Shown: positions 22,507-32,700 of the stretch, in pieces | Layout of the letters: each line of letters begins with the position of its first letter | Position numbering within the stretch: position 1 is the first letter of the stretch | Assembly (NCBI RefSeq): GCF_003171515.1 | Contig: NC_089393.1 | Span: forward strand, 1,860,001 to 1,924,000 | Origin: Pyrenophora tritici-repentis | Lineage: Eukaryota > Ascomycota > Dothideomycetes > Pleosporales > Pleosporaceae | DNA: 64,000 nt | Direction: 5' to 3' | Made by a program: the position numbers and the translations under genes | Notes under the pieces: model-generated | The model's database searches: none | What the model saw: the letters and a program-made list of their open reading frames with translations, nothing else | What the model was told of the DNA's origin: nothing

Positions 22507-22828
22507 CTGTGAACGATCGTACCGCTGCAAGTGGCAATTCTTCGACTGCAAAAACGACCTATGCCCAATACATTTATGGGACAAAAGGGAAAAGACATAC
22601 TTCCCAGGTCACGACAACCCCGAAGAAATTGATCAGATGCAAACAGTATGGCTAAAAGAATACGATGAAGGAGACGCTTGGGAATGTCAACAACCCAACT
22701 GGCAAACGTGCCTTAGCAAAGAATGCGACCTTCATGCGATAGCCAAAGGATTCCATGGATTTGGAAATCAGGCTTTTTTAGGCCAGCACCCGGCCCAGAG
22801 CGGCCCGGCAAGGAGATTAACTCAGTAA
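22493..22828 (+). CDS. Gag C-terminal fragment of gypsy element
   Basis: About 110 codons, open from the truncation point. It has a Cys/His-rich segment (CKWQFFDCKNDLCPIHLWDK) and an acidic middle. There is no proper start codon because the 5' end has been lost. It ends in TAA at 22826-22828 and overlaps pol, which lies in the -1 frame. Function in the intact element: structural protein of the virus-like particle. Confidence 0.6.
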   Translation: MIVADCERSYRCKWQFFDCKNDLCPIHLWDKREKTYFPGHDNPEEIDQMQTVWLKEYDEGDAWECQQPNWQTCLSKECDLHAIAKGFHGFGNQAFLGQHPAQSGPARRLTQ

Positions 22829-25800
22829 ACTCCTTAGACCTCATCAAGCTTCAGGTGAAGCTTGAAGGGAGGTGGATGAAGGCACTAGTAGATTCGGGAT
22901 CACAAGCCAACTACGTTTCAGCGCACGCAGCGTCTTCAGCCGGACTGAAGCCACTACGGAAACAAGAAGCTTACCCACTACATGTGGCCAACGGAGAGCC
23001 AATGCCAGGTGAACAAGAGATCACCCACGAGGTCAGACAAGTGACGCTCAACATCCAAGGACACCAAGAGAAGATAGACCTAGATGTCTTCGGACTAGCT
23101 ACCCACGACATCATATTAGGACTTCCATGGTTACGAGAACACAACCCACGGATCGACTGGAAGTCGAAGATGTTCTCATTTGAGTGCTGTGGAACGGACG
23201 CAACCACAAGCCAGCCTACGCATTGTCAGAGTACGATGGTAGATGAGAGGAAACTGAATAACATCGCAAAGAAAAAGCGAGCCTCGACAAAGGACGGCCT
23301 TAAGAAACAAGGGTCCGACTCAGCAGACGCCGGAACGGAGCCACCGGGTCGACAGACTAGAGTTTTGGAGAAACGCGCAACTCCTGAGATCCCCGCAGAA
23401 TACAAAGAATTCGAACATCTATTCCGGGAAGTGGCAGATGAACAAGCATTGCCAAAACACCAACCCTGGGACCACAAGATTGTCTTACAGGAAGGAAAGA
23501 AACCGACTTTCGGCCCAATATACGGACTATCGGAAAAAGAATTGAGCACGTTACGCGACTACATCAAGACAAGTCTAGCAAAGAAATATATCCGACCATC
23601 GAAGTCACCAGCAGGATATCCAATCATGTTTGTCCCGAAGAAAGACGGAAAACTACGACTATGTGTAGACTATCGCAAGCTCAACGACATCACAATCAAG
23701 AATCGATACCCCCTACCGAATATTACAGAATTACGGGATCGATTATCTCGCGCAGAGATCTTTACAGCATTAGATCTTCGAGATGGATACCACCTAATTC
23801 GCATAGCGAAAGGTGAAGAGTGGAAAACGGCGTTCCGATCAAGATACGGACACTACGAATACACAGTTATGCCGTTTGGACTCACGAACGCCCCAGCAAC
23901 GTTCCAGGAACTCATCAACAATGTGTTAAGAGCACATCTAGACATCTTTGTCATAGCTTATCTAGACGACATTCTCGTCTACTCCGAGACTTTAGAGGAC
24001 CATGTTGAACATGTCAAGACGGTACTAAGGGCCCTTGAGCAGTTCAACCTCCGACTCAAACCAGAGAAGTGTGAATTTCACAAGACTAAGGTCAACTTCT
24101 TAGGCTATGTAGTAGGAGCGGACGGAGTACAAATGAGCGAAGAAAAGATTCAGGTTATTAAGGATTGGCCAACACCGACAACAGTTGTACAGATACAGTC
24201 CTTCTTAGGATTCTTGAACTTCAACCGACAGTTCATCAAGGACTTCTCAAACATTGCCATCCCTTTGACAAAACTCACAAGAAAGGACGTACTCTTTAAG
24301 TGGAGCAAGGAAGCAGAGAACGCATTCCAAACGCTTAAGAAAGCAAGCACAGAACCACCATGTTTTCGAATATTCCAAGCAGGACACCCATTACGCTTTG
24401 AGACCGACGCATCGGATCTCGCGCTAGGCGGATGCGCAAGTCAATTGCACGAAGGCAAATGGCACCCCATCGCCTACTACTCTCGCAAATTCTCAGGACC
24501 AGAAGAACGATACGACGTTCACGACAAGGAGCTACTAGCTATTGTCGCATGCTTACAACACTGGAGAGTATACGCAGAAAGCTGCTCGGAACTTACGATA
24601 TACACAGATCACAAAAATCTAGTGAACTTTACGACTACCAAAGTACTCAACCGCAGACAAGTAAGATGGTCAGAACTACTAGGACAATACAAGTTCAAGA
24701 TTGTGTACACACCAGGAAAAGAAAACGGTAGAGCAGACGCTCTCAGCCGTAGACCAGATATCGCAGGCACCAAGGAAGTCATCGACACCGCGATACTCAG
24801 GGTTAACGAAGACGGATCGCTAGGACCAGCAAAAACGCTGAACGCCATCCTCCACATCGGAAACAATGTACCGGAAGAATTGCAGGAAGCAATTATTCAG
24901 CAACACCACGACGACCCTGTACACGGCCACCCGGGCATTACCAGAACAATGGAACTCATCAGACGCAACTACGAGTTCCCAGGAATGAAGGAAAAGGTTA
25001 CCTTATTCATCGCAAAATGTGCAGAATGTCAGAAGAACAAACACGACACACACGCACCTTACGGCGAGATGCAAGCGTTAGAGCTACCCACAGAACCTTG
25101 GGCAGACATCTCTATGGACTTTGTCACAGGTTTACCAGTCTCAAGAGACCCGGCGACAAACATAGGATACAACGCAATACTCGTTGTAATCGATCGATTC
25201 ACCAAGCAAGCAGAGTACATTCCGTTTAGAAACGATTTCACGGCAGTACACCTAGCTCACATCATCAACGATCGAATTATCAGACATCACGGCATACCAA
25301 AGTCAATCATAAGCGACAGAGACAAGCTCTTCACTTCAAACTTTTGGACGACACTTTTGGCCGCGATCGGTACAAAACGCAAGCTATCAACAGCGTTTCA
25401 TCCGCAGACAGACGGACAGACAGAAAGAACGAACAGAACTATGAAAGCATATCTCAGGATATACGTCAATCATCAGCAAACCAACTGGGTTTCGCTTCTG
25501 CCTATGGCACAAATGGCATACAATAACAAGCTTTCAGAGTCTACAGGACAGACTCCGTTCTATGCAAACCACGGGAGACACCCAAATCTCTTTACACGCA
25601 CACTTCCAAGCCAGAAAACGGAAGCAGCCATCGCCACAGCCGAGGAGCTGAAGGCAGTACATGAGTTGCTACAGAGCAAACTCGAGACAGCACAACGTCA
25701 AAGCATTTCATATGTCAACAAGAAACGAAAAATGGCACCTCAGCTAAAGAAGGGGGATAAAGTTTATCTACGCACGAAGAATCTTCGCACGAAGCGACCA

Positions 25801-26220
25801 AGCAAAGGACTCGACAACGTCAAAGTCGGACCATTTTTGATTCTCAACCGAAAAGGACCAGTTACGTACACACTCGATCTTCCACCAGACGCTAGAATAC
25901 ATCCCAGATTCCATGTAAGCCTCTTAGAACCAGCACACCCAGATACGCCATTACAGAAAACCTTCCACTACGAAACGGAAGAAGAAAACGAATTTGAAGT
26001 CGAAAACATTGTCACACACAGAGTTGTGGACAACGGCACCGAATATCTAGTCAAATGGTTAGGATACCCAGACAGCGAAAACACATGGGAACCAGACACC
26101 AACCTCACAAACTGCCGACAACTACTTCAAGAATATAAGAAAAAGACATACCAGACAGCCTCAGCTAGAGGAAAAAACGGGAGCATCGCCAGGATTCGCG
26201 GGCGACGCGAGCGCATCTAG
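22723..26220 (+). CDS. Gypsy Pol polyprotein with chromodomain
   Basis: Open frame of 1165 codons, probably translated by -1 frameshift from gag and not from its first ATG. Domains in order: aspartic protease (VDSGSQANYVS, residues about 56-66), reverse transcriptase (LCVDYRKLND; catalytic YLDD at 413-416), RNase H (FETDASDLALGG, about 558), integrase with an HHCC zinc site (HGHPG...CAECQKNK) and DDE core (SMDFVTGLP about 797, SDRDKLF about 862), and a C-terminal chromodomain (YLVKWLGYPDSENTWEP, about 1110). All catalytic motifs are present and unbroken. The chromodomain would steer integration to marked chromatin. Confidence 0.92.
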   Translation: MRPSCDSQRIPWIWKSGFFRPAPGPERPGKEINSVNSLDLIKLQVKLEGRWMKALVDSGSQANYVSAHAASSAGLKPLRKQEAYPLHVANGEPMPGEQEITHEVRQVTLNIQGHQEKIDLDVFGLATHDIILGLPWLREHNPRIDWKSKMFSFECCGTDATTSQPTHCQSTMVDERKLNNIAKKKRASTKDGLKKQGSDSADAGTEPPGRQTRVLEKRATPEIPAEYKEFEHLFREVADEQALPKHQPWDHKIVLQEGKKPTFGPIYGLSEKELSTLRDYIKTSLAKKYIRPSKSPAGYPIMFVPKKDGKLRLCVDYRKLNDITIKNRYPLPNITELRDRLSRAEIFTALDLRDGYHLIRIAKGEEWKTAFRSRYGHYEYTVMPFGLTNAPATFQELINNVLRAHLDIFVIAYLDDILVYSETLEDHVEHVKTVLRALEQFNLRLKPEKCEFHKTKVNFLGYVVGADGVQMSEEKIQVIKDWPTPTTVVQIQSFLGFLNFNRQFIKDFSNIAIPLTKLTRKDVLFKWSKEAENAFQTLKKASTEPPCFRIFQAGHPLRFETDASDLALGGCASQLHEGKWHPIAYYSRKFSGPEERYDVHDKELLAIVACLQHWRVYAESCSELTIYTDHKNLVNFTTTKVLNRRQVRWSELLGQYKFKIVYTPGKENGRADALSRRPDIAGTKEVIDTAILRVNEDGSLGPAKTLNAILHIGNNVPEELQEAIIQQHHDDPVHGHPGITRTMELIRRNYEFPGMKEKVTLFIAKCAECQKNKHDTHAPYGEMQALELPTEPWADISMDFVTGLPVSRDPATNIGYNAILVVIDRFTKQAEYIPFRNDFTAVHLAHIINDRIIRHHGIPKSIISDRDKLFTSNFWTTLLAAIGTKRKLSTAFHPQTDGQTERTNRTMKAYLRIYVNHQQTNWVSLLPMAQMAYNNKLSESTGQTPFYANHGRHPNLFTRTLPSQKTEAAIATAEELKAVHELLQSKLETAQRQSISYVNKKRKMAPQLKKGDKVYLRTKNLRTKRPSKGLDNVKVGPFLILNRKGPVTYTLDLPPDARIHPRFHVSLLEPAHPDTPLQKTFHYETEEENEFEVENIVTHRVVDNGTEYLVKWLGYPDSENTWEPDTNLTNCRQLLQEYKKKTYQTASARGKNGSIARIRGRRERI
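22774..22780 (+). promoter_or_regulatory. Putative -1 ribosomal frameshift heptamer U UUU UUA
   Basis: The heptamer T TTT TTA lies in the gag/pol overlap and is phased exactly as X XXY YYZ in the gag frame (codons GCT TTT TTA). A -1 slip there enters the pol frame as AGG CCA. A GC-rich stretch with repeated GGCC follows from 22781 and could form the stimulatory structure. Confidence 0.55.
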
Positions 26221-26676
26221 GGAACCAAGGGTTTCCCACATCATCGGCGAAAACCCCACCAAGGCATCCGCCACGGGGCAATTCATCGACTCTTGCGCAT
26301 CCACGTCATCACCACCATCGCGCAAGGTATTCGCCAAACATATCGCCTTCTTAGCAGCGCGCTCTTCGGCCTGCTTCAAAATCTTCTTATTTCGCATCAA
26401 GCGCGAAATCACCTGAGCCAACAACTGCTCATCCTCCTCCACCTTCTTTTTATACTCTTCACGAGTCTTATCTAGGGACACCCACGACATGTTTACACAT
26501 GGATGTCCTAGACGAGTACACTCCGAACACTTCAAACGCTTGCCATCGACTTCGGGCATCGCGACGCACTGACGGTTATTCGCAAAACAGTAATCGCAGG
26601 ATACGGGCGCAAGGAGGCCGTTTCGACGAATCTCAAGGGCAAGGCGAAGATGTTCTTTAGACCTGGGGACGGACAT
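26161..26676 (-). CDS. Antisense ORF of gypsy element, Zn2Cys6-like plus coiled coil
   Basis: 171 codons from the ATG at 26676, on the strand opposite pol, lying between pol and the 3' LTR and overlapping the last 60 bp of pol. The N-terminal third has six cysteines spaced C-x2-C-x6-C-x12-C-x2-C-x6-C, which is the pattern of a Zn(II)2Cys6 binuclear cluster. A charged heptad-like stretch follows (EEYKKKVEEDEQLLAQVISR and onward), a likely coiled coil for dimerisation. It has no fungal transcription factor middle domain. Whether it is expressed is unknown; the intact frame and ordered motifs argue for real coding. Confidence 0.6.
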   Translation of the reverse strand: MSVPRSKEHLRLALEIRRNGLLAPVSCDYCFANNRQCVAMPEVDGKRLKCSECTRLGHPCVNMSWVSLDKTREEYKKKVEEDEQLLAQVISRLMRNKKILKQAEERAAKKAICLANTLRDGGDDVDAQESMNCPVADALVGFSPMMWETLGSLDALASPANPGDAPVFSSS

Positions 26677-26716
26677 CGTCAGACACAGGCGCACGGACAA
26701 GCTTGAGGACAAGCTT

Positions 26717-26733
26717 AGGAAGGAAGGGGATGG
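26717..26733 (+). promoter_or_regulatory. Polypurine tract of gypsy element
   Basis: Almost pure purine run directly before the LTR start TGTTACG; this is the expected primer site for plus-strand DNA synthesis. Confidence 0.7.
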
Positions 26734-27150
26734 TGTTACGAACCTGTGGGAAGGGGCACGGCGGTTAAGTTAAGGAGCGTCGGCGGGATAGCTGACCCCT
26801 CCATATGTGACACGGGAACTTAATCACGTGACCTCCTCGGCTTGGCATGCACGAGGAAAAGTCTTGGCACACCCCTCGTACATACGCCACCGAGGAGTGC
26901 TCCTCGCGCGTCAGCCACCGAGGAATCCTCGGACTCCTCTGAGCGAGGACAGCGAGCACCATAGGTATATAGCATTAGGCAATGAGCTCCTATAGCTCAT
27001 TGTGTTCAACTTCGAAATCTAAGGATTAGTACTTGATTCTCAACTCCCCGTATATTACATCGATCTACCAATCGTGCTATACACCCTCGTGTCCATCGCA
27101 TCACTCTATCCCCGAGAACCAACCCAAGATCATCTTCGGACGACCTTCAC
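26734..27150 (+). repeat. 3' LTR of gypsy element (right end approximate)
   Basis: Begins with TGTTACG right after the polypurine tract. A TATA-like box (TAGGTATATAGC) near 26963 could mark the start of the R region. The true end cannot be fixed without the other LTR; about 400 bp is a guess. Confidence 0.55.
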
Positions 27151-27921
27151 ACCCCTTTGAAATCCGACACTTATACCCTACATGTTTAGTATTTTTCTGT
27201 CTTCTTAAAAAAGCATACGATAAGGGACTATGTTTGTGTACCGTTAGGCTTAGTATTTCTATCTCTATATAAACTTGCTAGAACTGTAGGTAGGTGCTTC
27301 CTTATATCCTACACTCATAAGCTTCTTCTAAAAAGAGACCTTTCTACGTCTCATGTGTTCTCCTTCTTTTTGTTCTAAAAATATAGTGTTGACACGGCAA
27401 AGGTGTCGAATACTAGCAGTCGTTGCAACGAACAAAGTGTATAGTATTTGATTAGTAGTGAGCAAGAGCTGGATGGAGAGATCTCCATATGTACGGTTGC
27501 GAGCTAAGCGGGAAGCTTGGTCTAACTAGTGGTCCAAGCTTCCGGCCCGGAAAAACTCGCCGGGCTGGCTGTACGCGCATGTTCCGACATATAGCAACAT
27601 TAAAAATACTAGGACTTACTACATTCTAAAAATCAAGCGTTAATGATAAATAGCTATGTCTTCTTTCTACTTTCCTCTTCTAAAATAACCAGAACACCTC
27701 TACATATTGCTGATTTCTCTAGTTCTTCGGTCCTTTCTAAAAGCAAAAGGACCGTGCATCAATTGCATAATTCCTCTCCTAAAAAGAGAATGCCTAACCC
27801 TATGTCGGCTGTGTTGGTGTATTTACAGTTTACAGTATCAAAACTACTCGACTGCTAAAATTTAGCTACGGTAAACGAGATAGAGGCGCATAGTGTTTTG
27901 TGTGACGCTAAACATGTATGG
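27151..27921. other. AT-rich gene-free stretch, 771 bp, with two hairpins
   Basis: No gene. Two neighbouring inverted repeats are visible: GGAAGCTTGG/CCAAGCTTCC with a 13-nt loop (27511-27543), then GCCCGG/CCGGGC with a 9-nt loop just downstream. The octamer TTCTAAAA recurs five times between 27326 and 27742. Part of this may still belong to the gypsy LTR or to an unrecognised repeat. Confidence 0.45.
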
Positions 27922-28155
27922 TGTTGGTAGGGCTGTAGCACTAATGCTGAAAGGAAATAATGATAACTAGCAATGCATTCTGTTCGGTGATGGTTCTGAT
28001 TGATTGATTTGCGAAGGAGAACTATGGAAGAGCTAGATATAGGAGGTCTGGTCTGAGCGCTGCTCGGACGCCGCGATCAGTGCGCCTGCTCGCGTGACCG
28101 AGATCAGTACGGCCGATCGCGTGGCTGAGATATCGTTGATATCTGTGATCTGACA
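27922..28155 (-). mobile_element. Copia-type solo LTR, copy 1
   Basis: On the minus strand it reads TGTCAGATC...CCAACA, 234 bp. It matches the LTR at 47968-48250 over almost its whole length and the LTR at 60517-60708 in its last 70 bp or so. It has fewer copies of the internal CACTGATATCAGTC-like unit than the 47968 copy. No matching 5-bp target duplication is seen (CAAGC versus CCATA), so it may have been rearranged. No internal element sequence is attached. Confidence 0.8.
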
Positions 28156-28596
28156 GCTTGACTTACTCTTGAAATCGATTGCGGCGCATGAAGATAACTC
28201 ACGTATGTGTCCGGCTGGTGTTTCATGTTTCCATCCCAGGGCAGGCTCAAGGCTGAGTGTCTTGGTCTTCTATGAACTGCCTTGTTCAGCCTAGGATTCA
28301 ATGTAAGAGGACTTTGTGTGACTTCATCCCTTTCGGCGAGGCCAATAATCTGCTTGCAAGGCTGAGACCTCGGGAGATACGAAGAACGATTTGGACCCCA
28401 CAATGCAGCCGGCGCTTACATCAGCGATGCATTTCAGCTGAGTTATTTCGCGTTATAGCCCTGCAGTGACTATTGCTCCCATCTTCGCTGATATTGTTTT
28501 CAGTTCCAAGAAAGTTCGTCTCTTGACGATTACACCCGCGTTCTCACCTTTTTGCGCTACCCGTTTAGCGCGGCGCTTGCATTCTCGGAAGTCCAA
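28156..28596. other. Intergenic, 441 bp
   Basis: 5' flank of the small membrane-protein gene; nothing else recognised. Confidence 0.5.
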
Positions 28597-29447
28597 ATGG
28601 AGGATAGTCCCCTTTCGATCACCGCCAGCATTACAGGCATCCTTACGTTCATTGCTACCATTATGGCCGCTATCTATGTCCGTTACGCAACATTGCGCAA
28701 TGGAGAAGCAGAAAGATACAGAATTCTCACTTCAGTCACAAGTACGCTCGAAGGCTTTAGAGGGTACGGTGAATACGTGGTGATACAGGCTGGCGACGAT
28801 ACCGATATGGTTTGGCTGAAGAAACTCAACGCATCTCTGATTGCTACTCAGTGCGTCATTGCCAGTTGTTGCTCAATGGAAACGACAGGAGCCTCTCAGA
28901 TTCCAATAGACCTAGGGCTCGTGGGGATCACCGATACAGCGTGGGCTGAAGCCATGCAGGAGATACGAATCATCAATGAGAATAACGGTCGCAAGAGGTC
29001 ATGGATCTCAAAAGCTATATTAGCCCTGAAGAAGCGATATGATCGTGGGGATATGACATGGAAGTCTATTACGCTGCTGTTACTACCGATGAGCCTGCTA
29101 TCTACGCCGGAATTGATGCGCTGGTATCAAGTCCGAGAAAGAGTTCTGGAGAAGATCCGAGAGCAAGAGATTCTCCGTTCACGAATCACATCCCATCAGA
29201 TTCATATGACATATGGGTAGGTCTGACTCAAACAGCTTTTGGACAGCCCAGCTAACATCCCGTTAGCTTGGCCAAGAAACAGGGGGACATTACGAGACAC
29301 ATATTAGAAGAGATGTTAGAACATCGAAACATCAGCCTTGAATCTACCACACGTATCATGGAGAACGTCAGTGGCCTGTACGAGCTACTACACTGTAAAG
29401 ATCAGATCAAGTTTTCGAGCACGCAAGACTTTGCACCTCCTGCGTAG
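28597..29447 (+). CDS. Small N-terminally membrane-anchored fungal protein, unknown
   Basis: Two exons, 28597-29216 and 29267-29447, 266 residues. The intron (50 bp) has a GTAGGT donor, GCTAACAT branch and TAG acceptor. The N-terminus (SPLSITASITGILTFIATIM) is one hydrophobic segment; the rest is soluble-looking and helical, with a basic helix (AILALKKRYDRGDM) and a second hydrophobic patch around ITLLLLPMSLLS. This layout is common in a multi-copy family of Dothideomycetes of unknown role. I chose the second in-frame Met because the upstream extension is not hydrophobic and looks like leader. Confidence 0.65.
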
Positions 29448-29710
29448 AGAGATTGGAACAGCCTTGTCTGCGATTCACCCCAAGAATCAACCAACAACCT
29501 AAAGTTTACAACCCGTGTATCCAGCAGATCTGTAAGCATAAACACATATATCAATCAAGGAATACTCAAAGACCCCTAACCCTGGAAATCTCATCTGCAT
29601 ATGAATCATCCTAGCCTCTATCGATGTCTGGCCTTCTAATTACTGAAGACTCAACCAAGAATAACAAAATCATGATATTCGGATACCTAAGTAAACATCT
29701 CGTCATCACT

Positions 29711-32700
29711 TCATCTCCTCGCAGCAATCGTACACGGCTCCTTCATATACCAAGTCCTCAACTTTGGCTCGCCCAGTACGTCACCCTGCAGTAAAGTCTG
29801 GGTATCGCTTCTCGGCCTCGACCCCTCTTCCTCATTCCCACTTCTGAGTACCTCCGCTTCGTCGACCGTCGCACCGATCTTATAGGTGCCACTGCACAGC
29901 GCAACGACGCCTAGCTCAGACTCTACAGTTTCTCCTGGCTGTATTATCGGCATCTTACGCTGTAGTACACCAGTCCAGGAGAAGCGTTTATCGAGATCGA
30001 GGGCGACATTGTGTTGAAGGCCAGCAAGATGAGGTTGCAGGCGTAGTACAGATGAAATGGGTCGTGGACTCCGATTGCGTACTGTAGTCTTCAACGTCAA
30101 GAACTCGTCCACAGGGACCTCAAACTTGGTTCGGCCAAGCTGTTTTACGATATTCTTGTCTTCTGGGCTTGGGTGGTCTGGAATGAGAGTTGTCTCGATG
30201 GCGAGATCGTCTAGCTTTATAGCCTCTACCATACGTGGGGTAAAACGGATACCGCGCAGTTCAAGCTCTCCATGACGTCCATTGTCCTCTTCCGTCCATG
30301 TACCGCGCACTATGTTGAGCAGCTCATGGCGGTACCAGAACGCTTCTCGACTGGTACGTTCCACCTTGGGATCGATCTTGCTCGTACTAACAATGAATTG
30401 ACGTTGGTTCGCAGGATTCAACAAGGGCACCGTGGCATGCGGGGCCTTTAGGTAGATCTTCGGGAGAACCATTGCTAGTCTGCTGACGTGTCCGGGTTGT
30501 ATCACTTCGCTGACACTGTACGATTCATCCCAGGAGTCATCGCTGTAATCACCATCGGGTTTGGGTCGTCGGGCTTGTAGCGATATTGACAACGGGTTTG
30601 GCCACGAATTCCGCAGATCCAGGAGAAGCATGCAGTATTCGTCCTCATGCCCTTGGCTTTCTTTATGCCGTAGAAATGCCTGGAGATGGGTATCGGCTTT
30701 CCCGGGTAAGAGAGGCTGTGGCGACTCAGTAGCGGAAGGCATGTCCGAGGAAGTGATCACATTAGCCCAGCCAATGTCTCCAGACAAGGGCACAATATCC
30801 GGGCGTTGGAGTTGCACGCTTGCATTTACCGTGATAGATATATGAGCAGATACATGGCGAGTGAAGAAATGTTCTTCTACTTCTGATCTTCGTTTTCCGA
30901 GATTGGCATAATCGATTTGGATCGTCGCGTCTATCAGCCGAGTACGGCCGATAACTTCAACGATAAAGTCTGCCTCCGCTCCAGGTTTGATGTTGAATGA
31001 CTCTTCGTCGTCGCTCTTATTCCAGTGTAAGGGTGGATGATGGGCAAGCTGGATCTCCAGCTCGTGCAACTCCGCAGCGGGAATGTCTTTATTCGACGTG
31101 GCGGCCTGAATCGCGTCTGTCGCGGTATCCTGGAAGGAAATATGAACAAAGTCTACAGACGTCTTCGACACATTCCTGACAGTGATGGTGAACTGTTTCC
31201 TTTCGCCTTCTAGCACCATGACCGCTGCCTGCGGTAGTGATACATTTGTGATGACAATAACAGGTTGATCGGGAATAACGGAAAACTTCAACGACTCCGG
31301 CTTAGGCTGCGAGACCGCTCTGCGGTCAATCGAGGGGCATATGGCCGACGAGGGCCGTGAGATTGGGGCACCTATGCATGCGTTGAGTCCCATATGCTTC
31401 ATCTTGGCTTCTCTTTTAGGCTTCCATGGTTCAGGGAAAATAGGAAATAACCGTTCCCGACAGCCAATGAGCTTAACGTAGCAGCCGATAATCTTCAACG
31501 CACCCGATGAACGCGCTATGCCGGAGATTTGGAATTTTTGGGTCCTGTAAGGCCCGAGCAAAAAGTGCTCCTCCAATGCTACAAACTCGACGCCTTCTGC
31601 AGCGATTTTCAAGGACTCCACTCCTAGTTCAAAGTCGTAGGGGTTCTGCAGAGCAATGACAAAGCGGTACTCCTCGTTAGCCACTAAAACAGCGTTTGCA
31701 ATGTTTCTCTGAGGTTTCTGGGGCCAAGCGTTGTGAAGGAATGGACTCTCCTTGCTCTTTTTAGTTGATTTCAGTTCGATACCTTGACGTTGGGTCAAGC
31801 GAAGCCCTTCGGATTCCTCTAAAATGAATAGCCCGCGCACAAGAAAGTCGTCCCAATATTCGGTTTCCACATGCTTCAGACCCAGCTTTCTGGCGGCAGT
31901 CACCGTTCGTGAAATGTTCGAGTATAGTCGCACCTGCTCGTCTCTTTGGAGGGATACGAAGACGTCGGTGCTATTAGGTCTTGGCGCTGTCCCAGGACCC
32001 GCCACTCTCAGCAATAGAGCAGTGAAATGAAGAACGCCGTTGAAATCTGGCAATGCTTCACAAAAGCTCAAGCATGTTCGTAGAATCTCAAGTTTAAGGC
32101 TGAGACTTCCAAATGAACGCAAAGACGATATCGCCAAGATCGCATCAACCACACGCTGGCTGGCAAGGTTATCGGCCGCACTTTCCGCATCATCGTCTCT
32201 TTTGGCTGAGTCTGCCATCTCAGGCATCGTACTCTTAGAATATGGAATCCCGTATATTCGGCCCAAGAGACCCAAGAATTCATCGATGCCGTTCTCGGCC
32301 TCGCCTTCGCCTAGGTTGAGGGCACTAGATGAGCCCCCACTTGCGATGTTGAGAGCCGCCAGACCAGCAGCTGGATGAACGCCCATTTCCGCTGCACCAA
32401 CCTTCCGGGCCTGGATCAGGCCAGGGACTAATGACGTAATGAATTCTTTCAGGACAACAGCTTTCTTTCGCTGTAGACCTAGAGATGATAGAACAGAAGC
32501 AACACCCGCAAGTACAACGATACGATCTGTAGGATTCATCCCAGATGATTCAACAGGGCCTGGTATCGCGCGAAAGAGCATAGAAGCTATGTCGTTCCTT
32601 GTCGGATGTACACTTAGTCGGGCGACTGAGAAACGCGACTTTTGTTTGTATGGTACACTTTGCACGAGGTGCCGTAGAGCATCGTCGTCAAGGTAGCCTG

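Larger units (their letters stand above)
22507..27150 (+). mobile_element. Ty3/gypsy chromovirus, 5'-truncated
   Basis: LTR retrotransposon with the domain order protease, reverse transcriptase, RNase H, integrase, chromodomain, which defines chromoviruses of the Metaviridae. The 5' LTR, leader and most of gag are missing; the 3' part keeps the end of gag, intact pol, an antisense ORF, a polypurine tract and a 3' LTR. Pol has no stop codons, so there is little sign of RIP mutation and the insertion may be fairly young. The right end is approximate because the LTR has no partner in the window to compare with. Confidence 0.85.

Noticed and set aside
27326..27742. Five copies of TTCTAAAA in AT-rich DNA
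   Set aside because: Spacing is irregular and the octamer is expected fairly often in such base composition; no structure or gene is attached.
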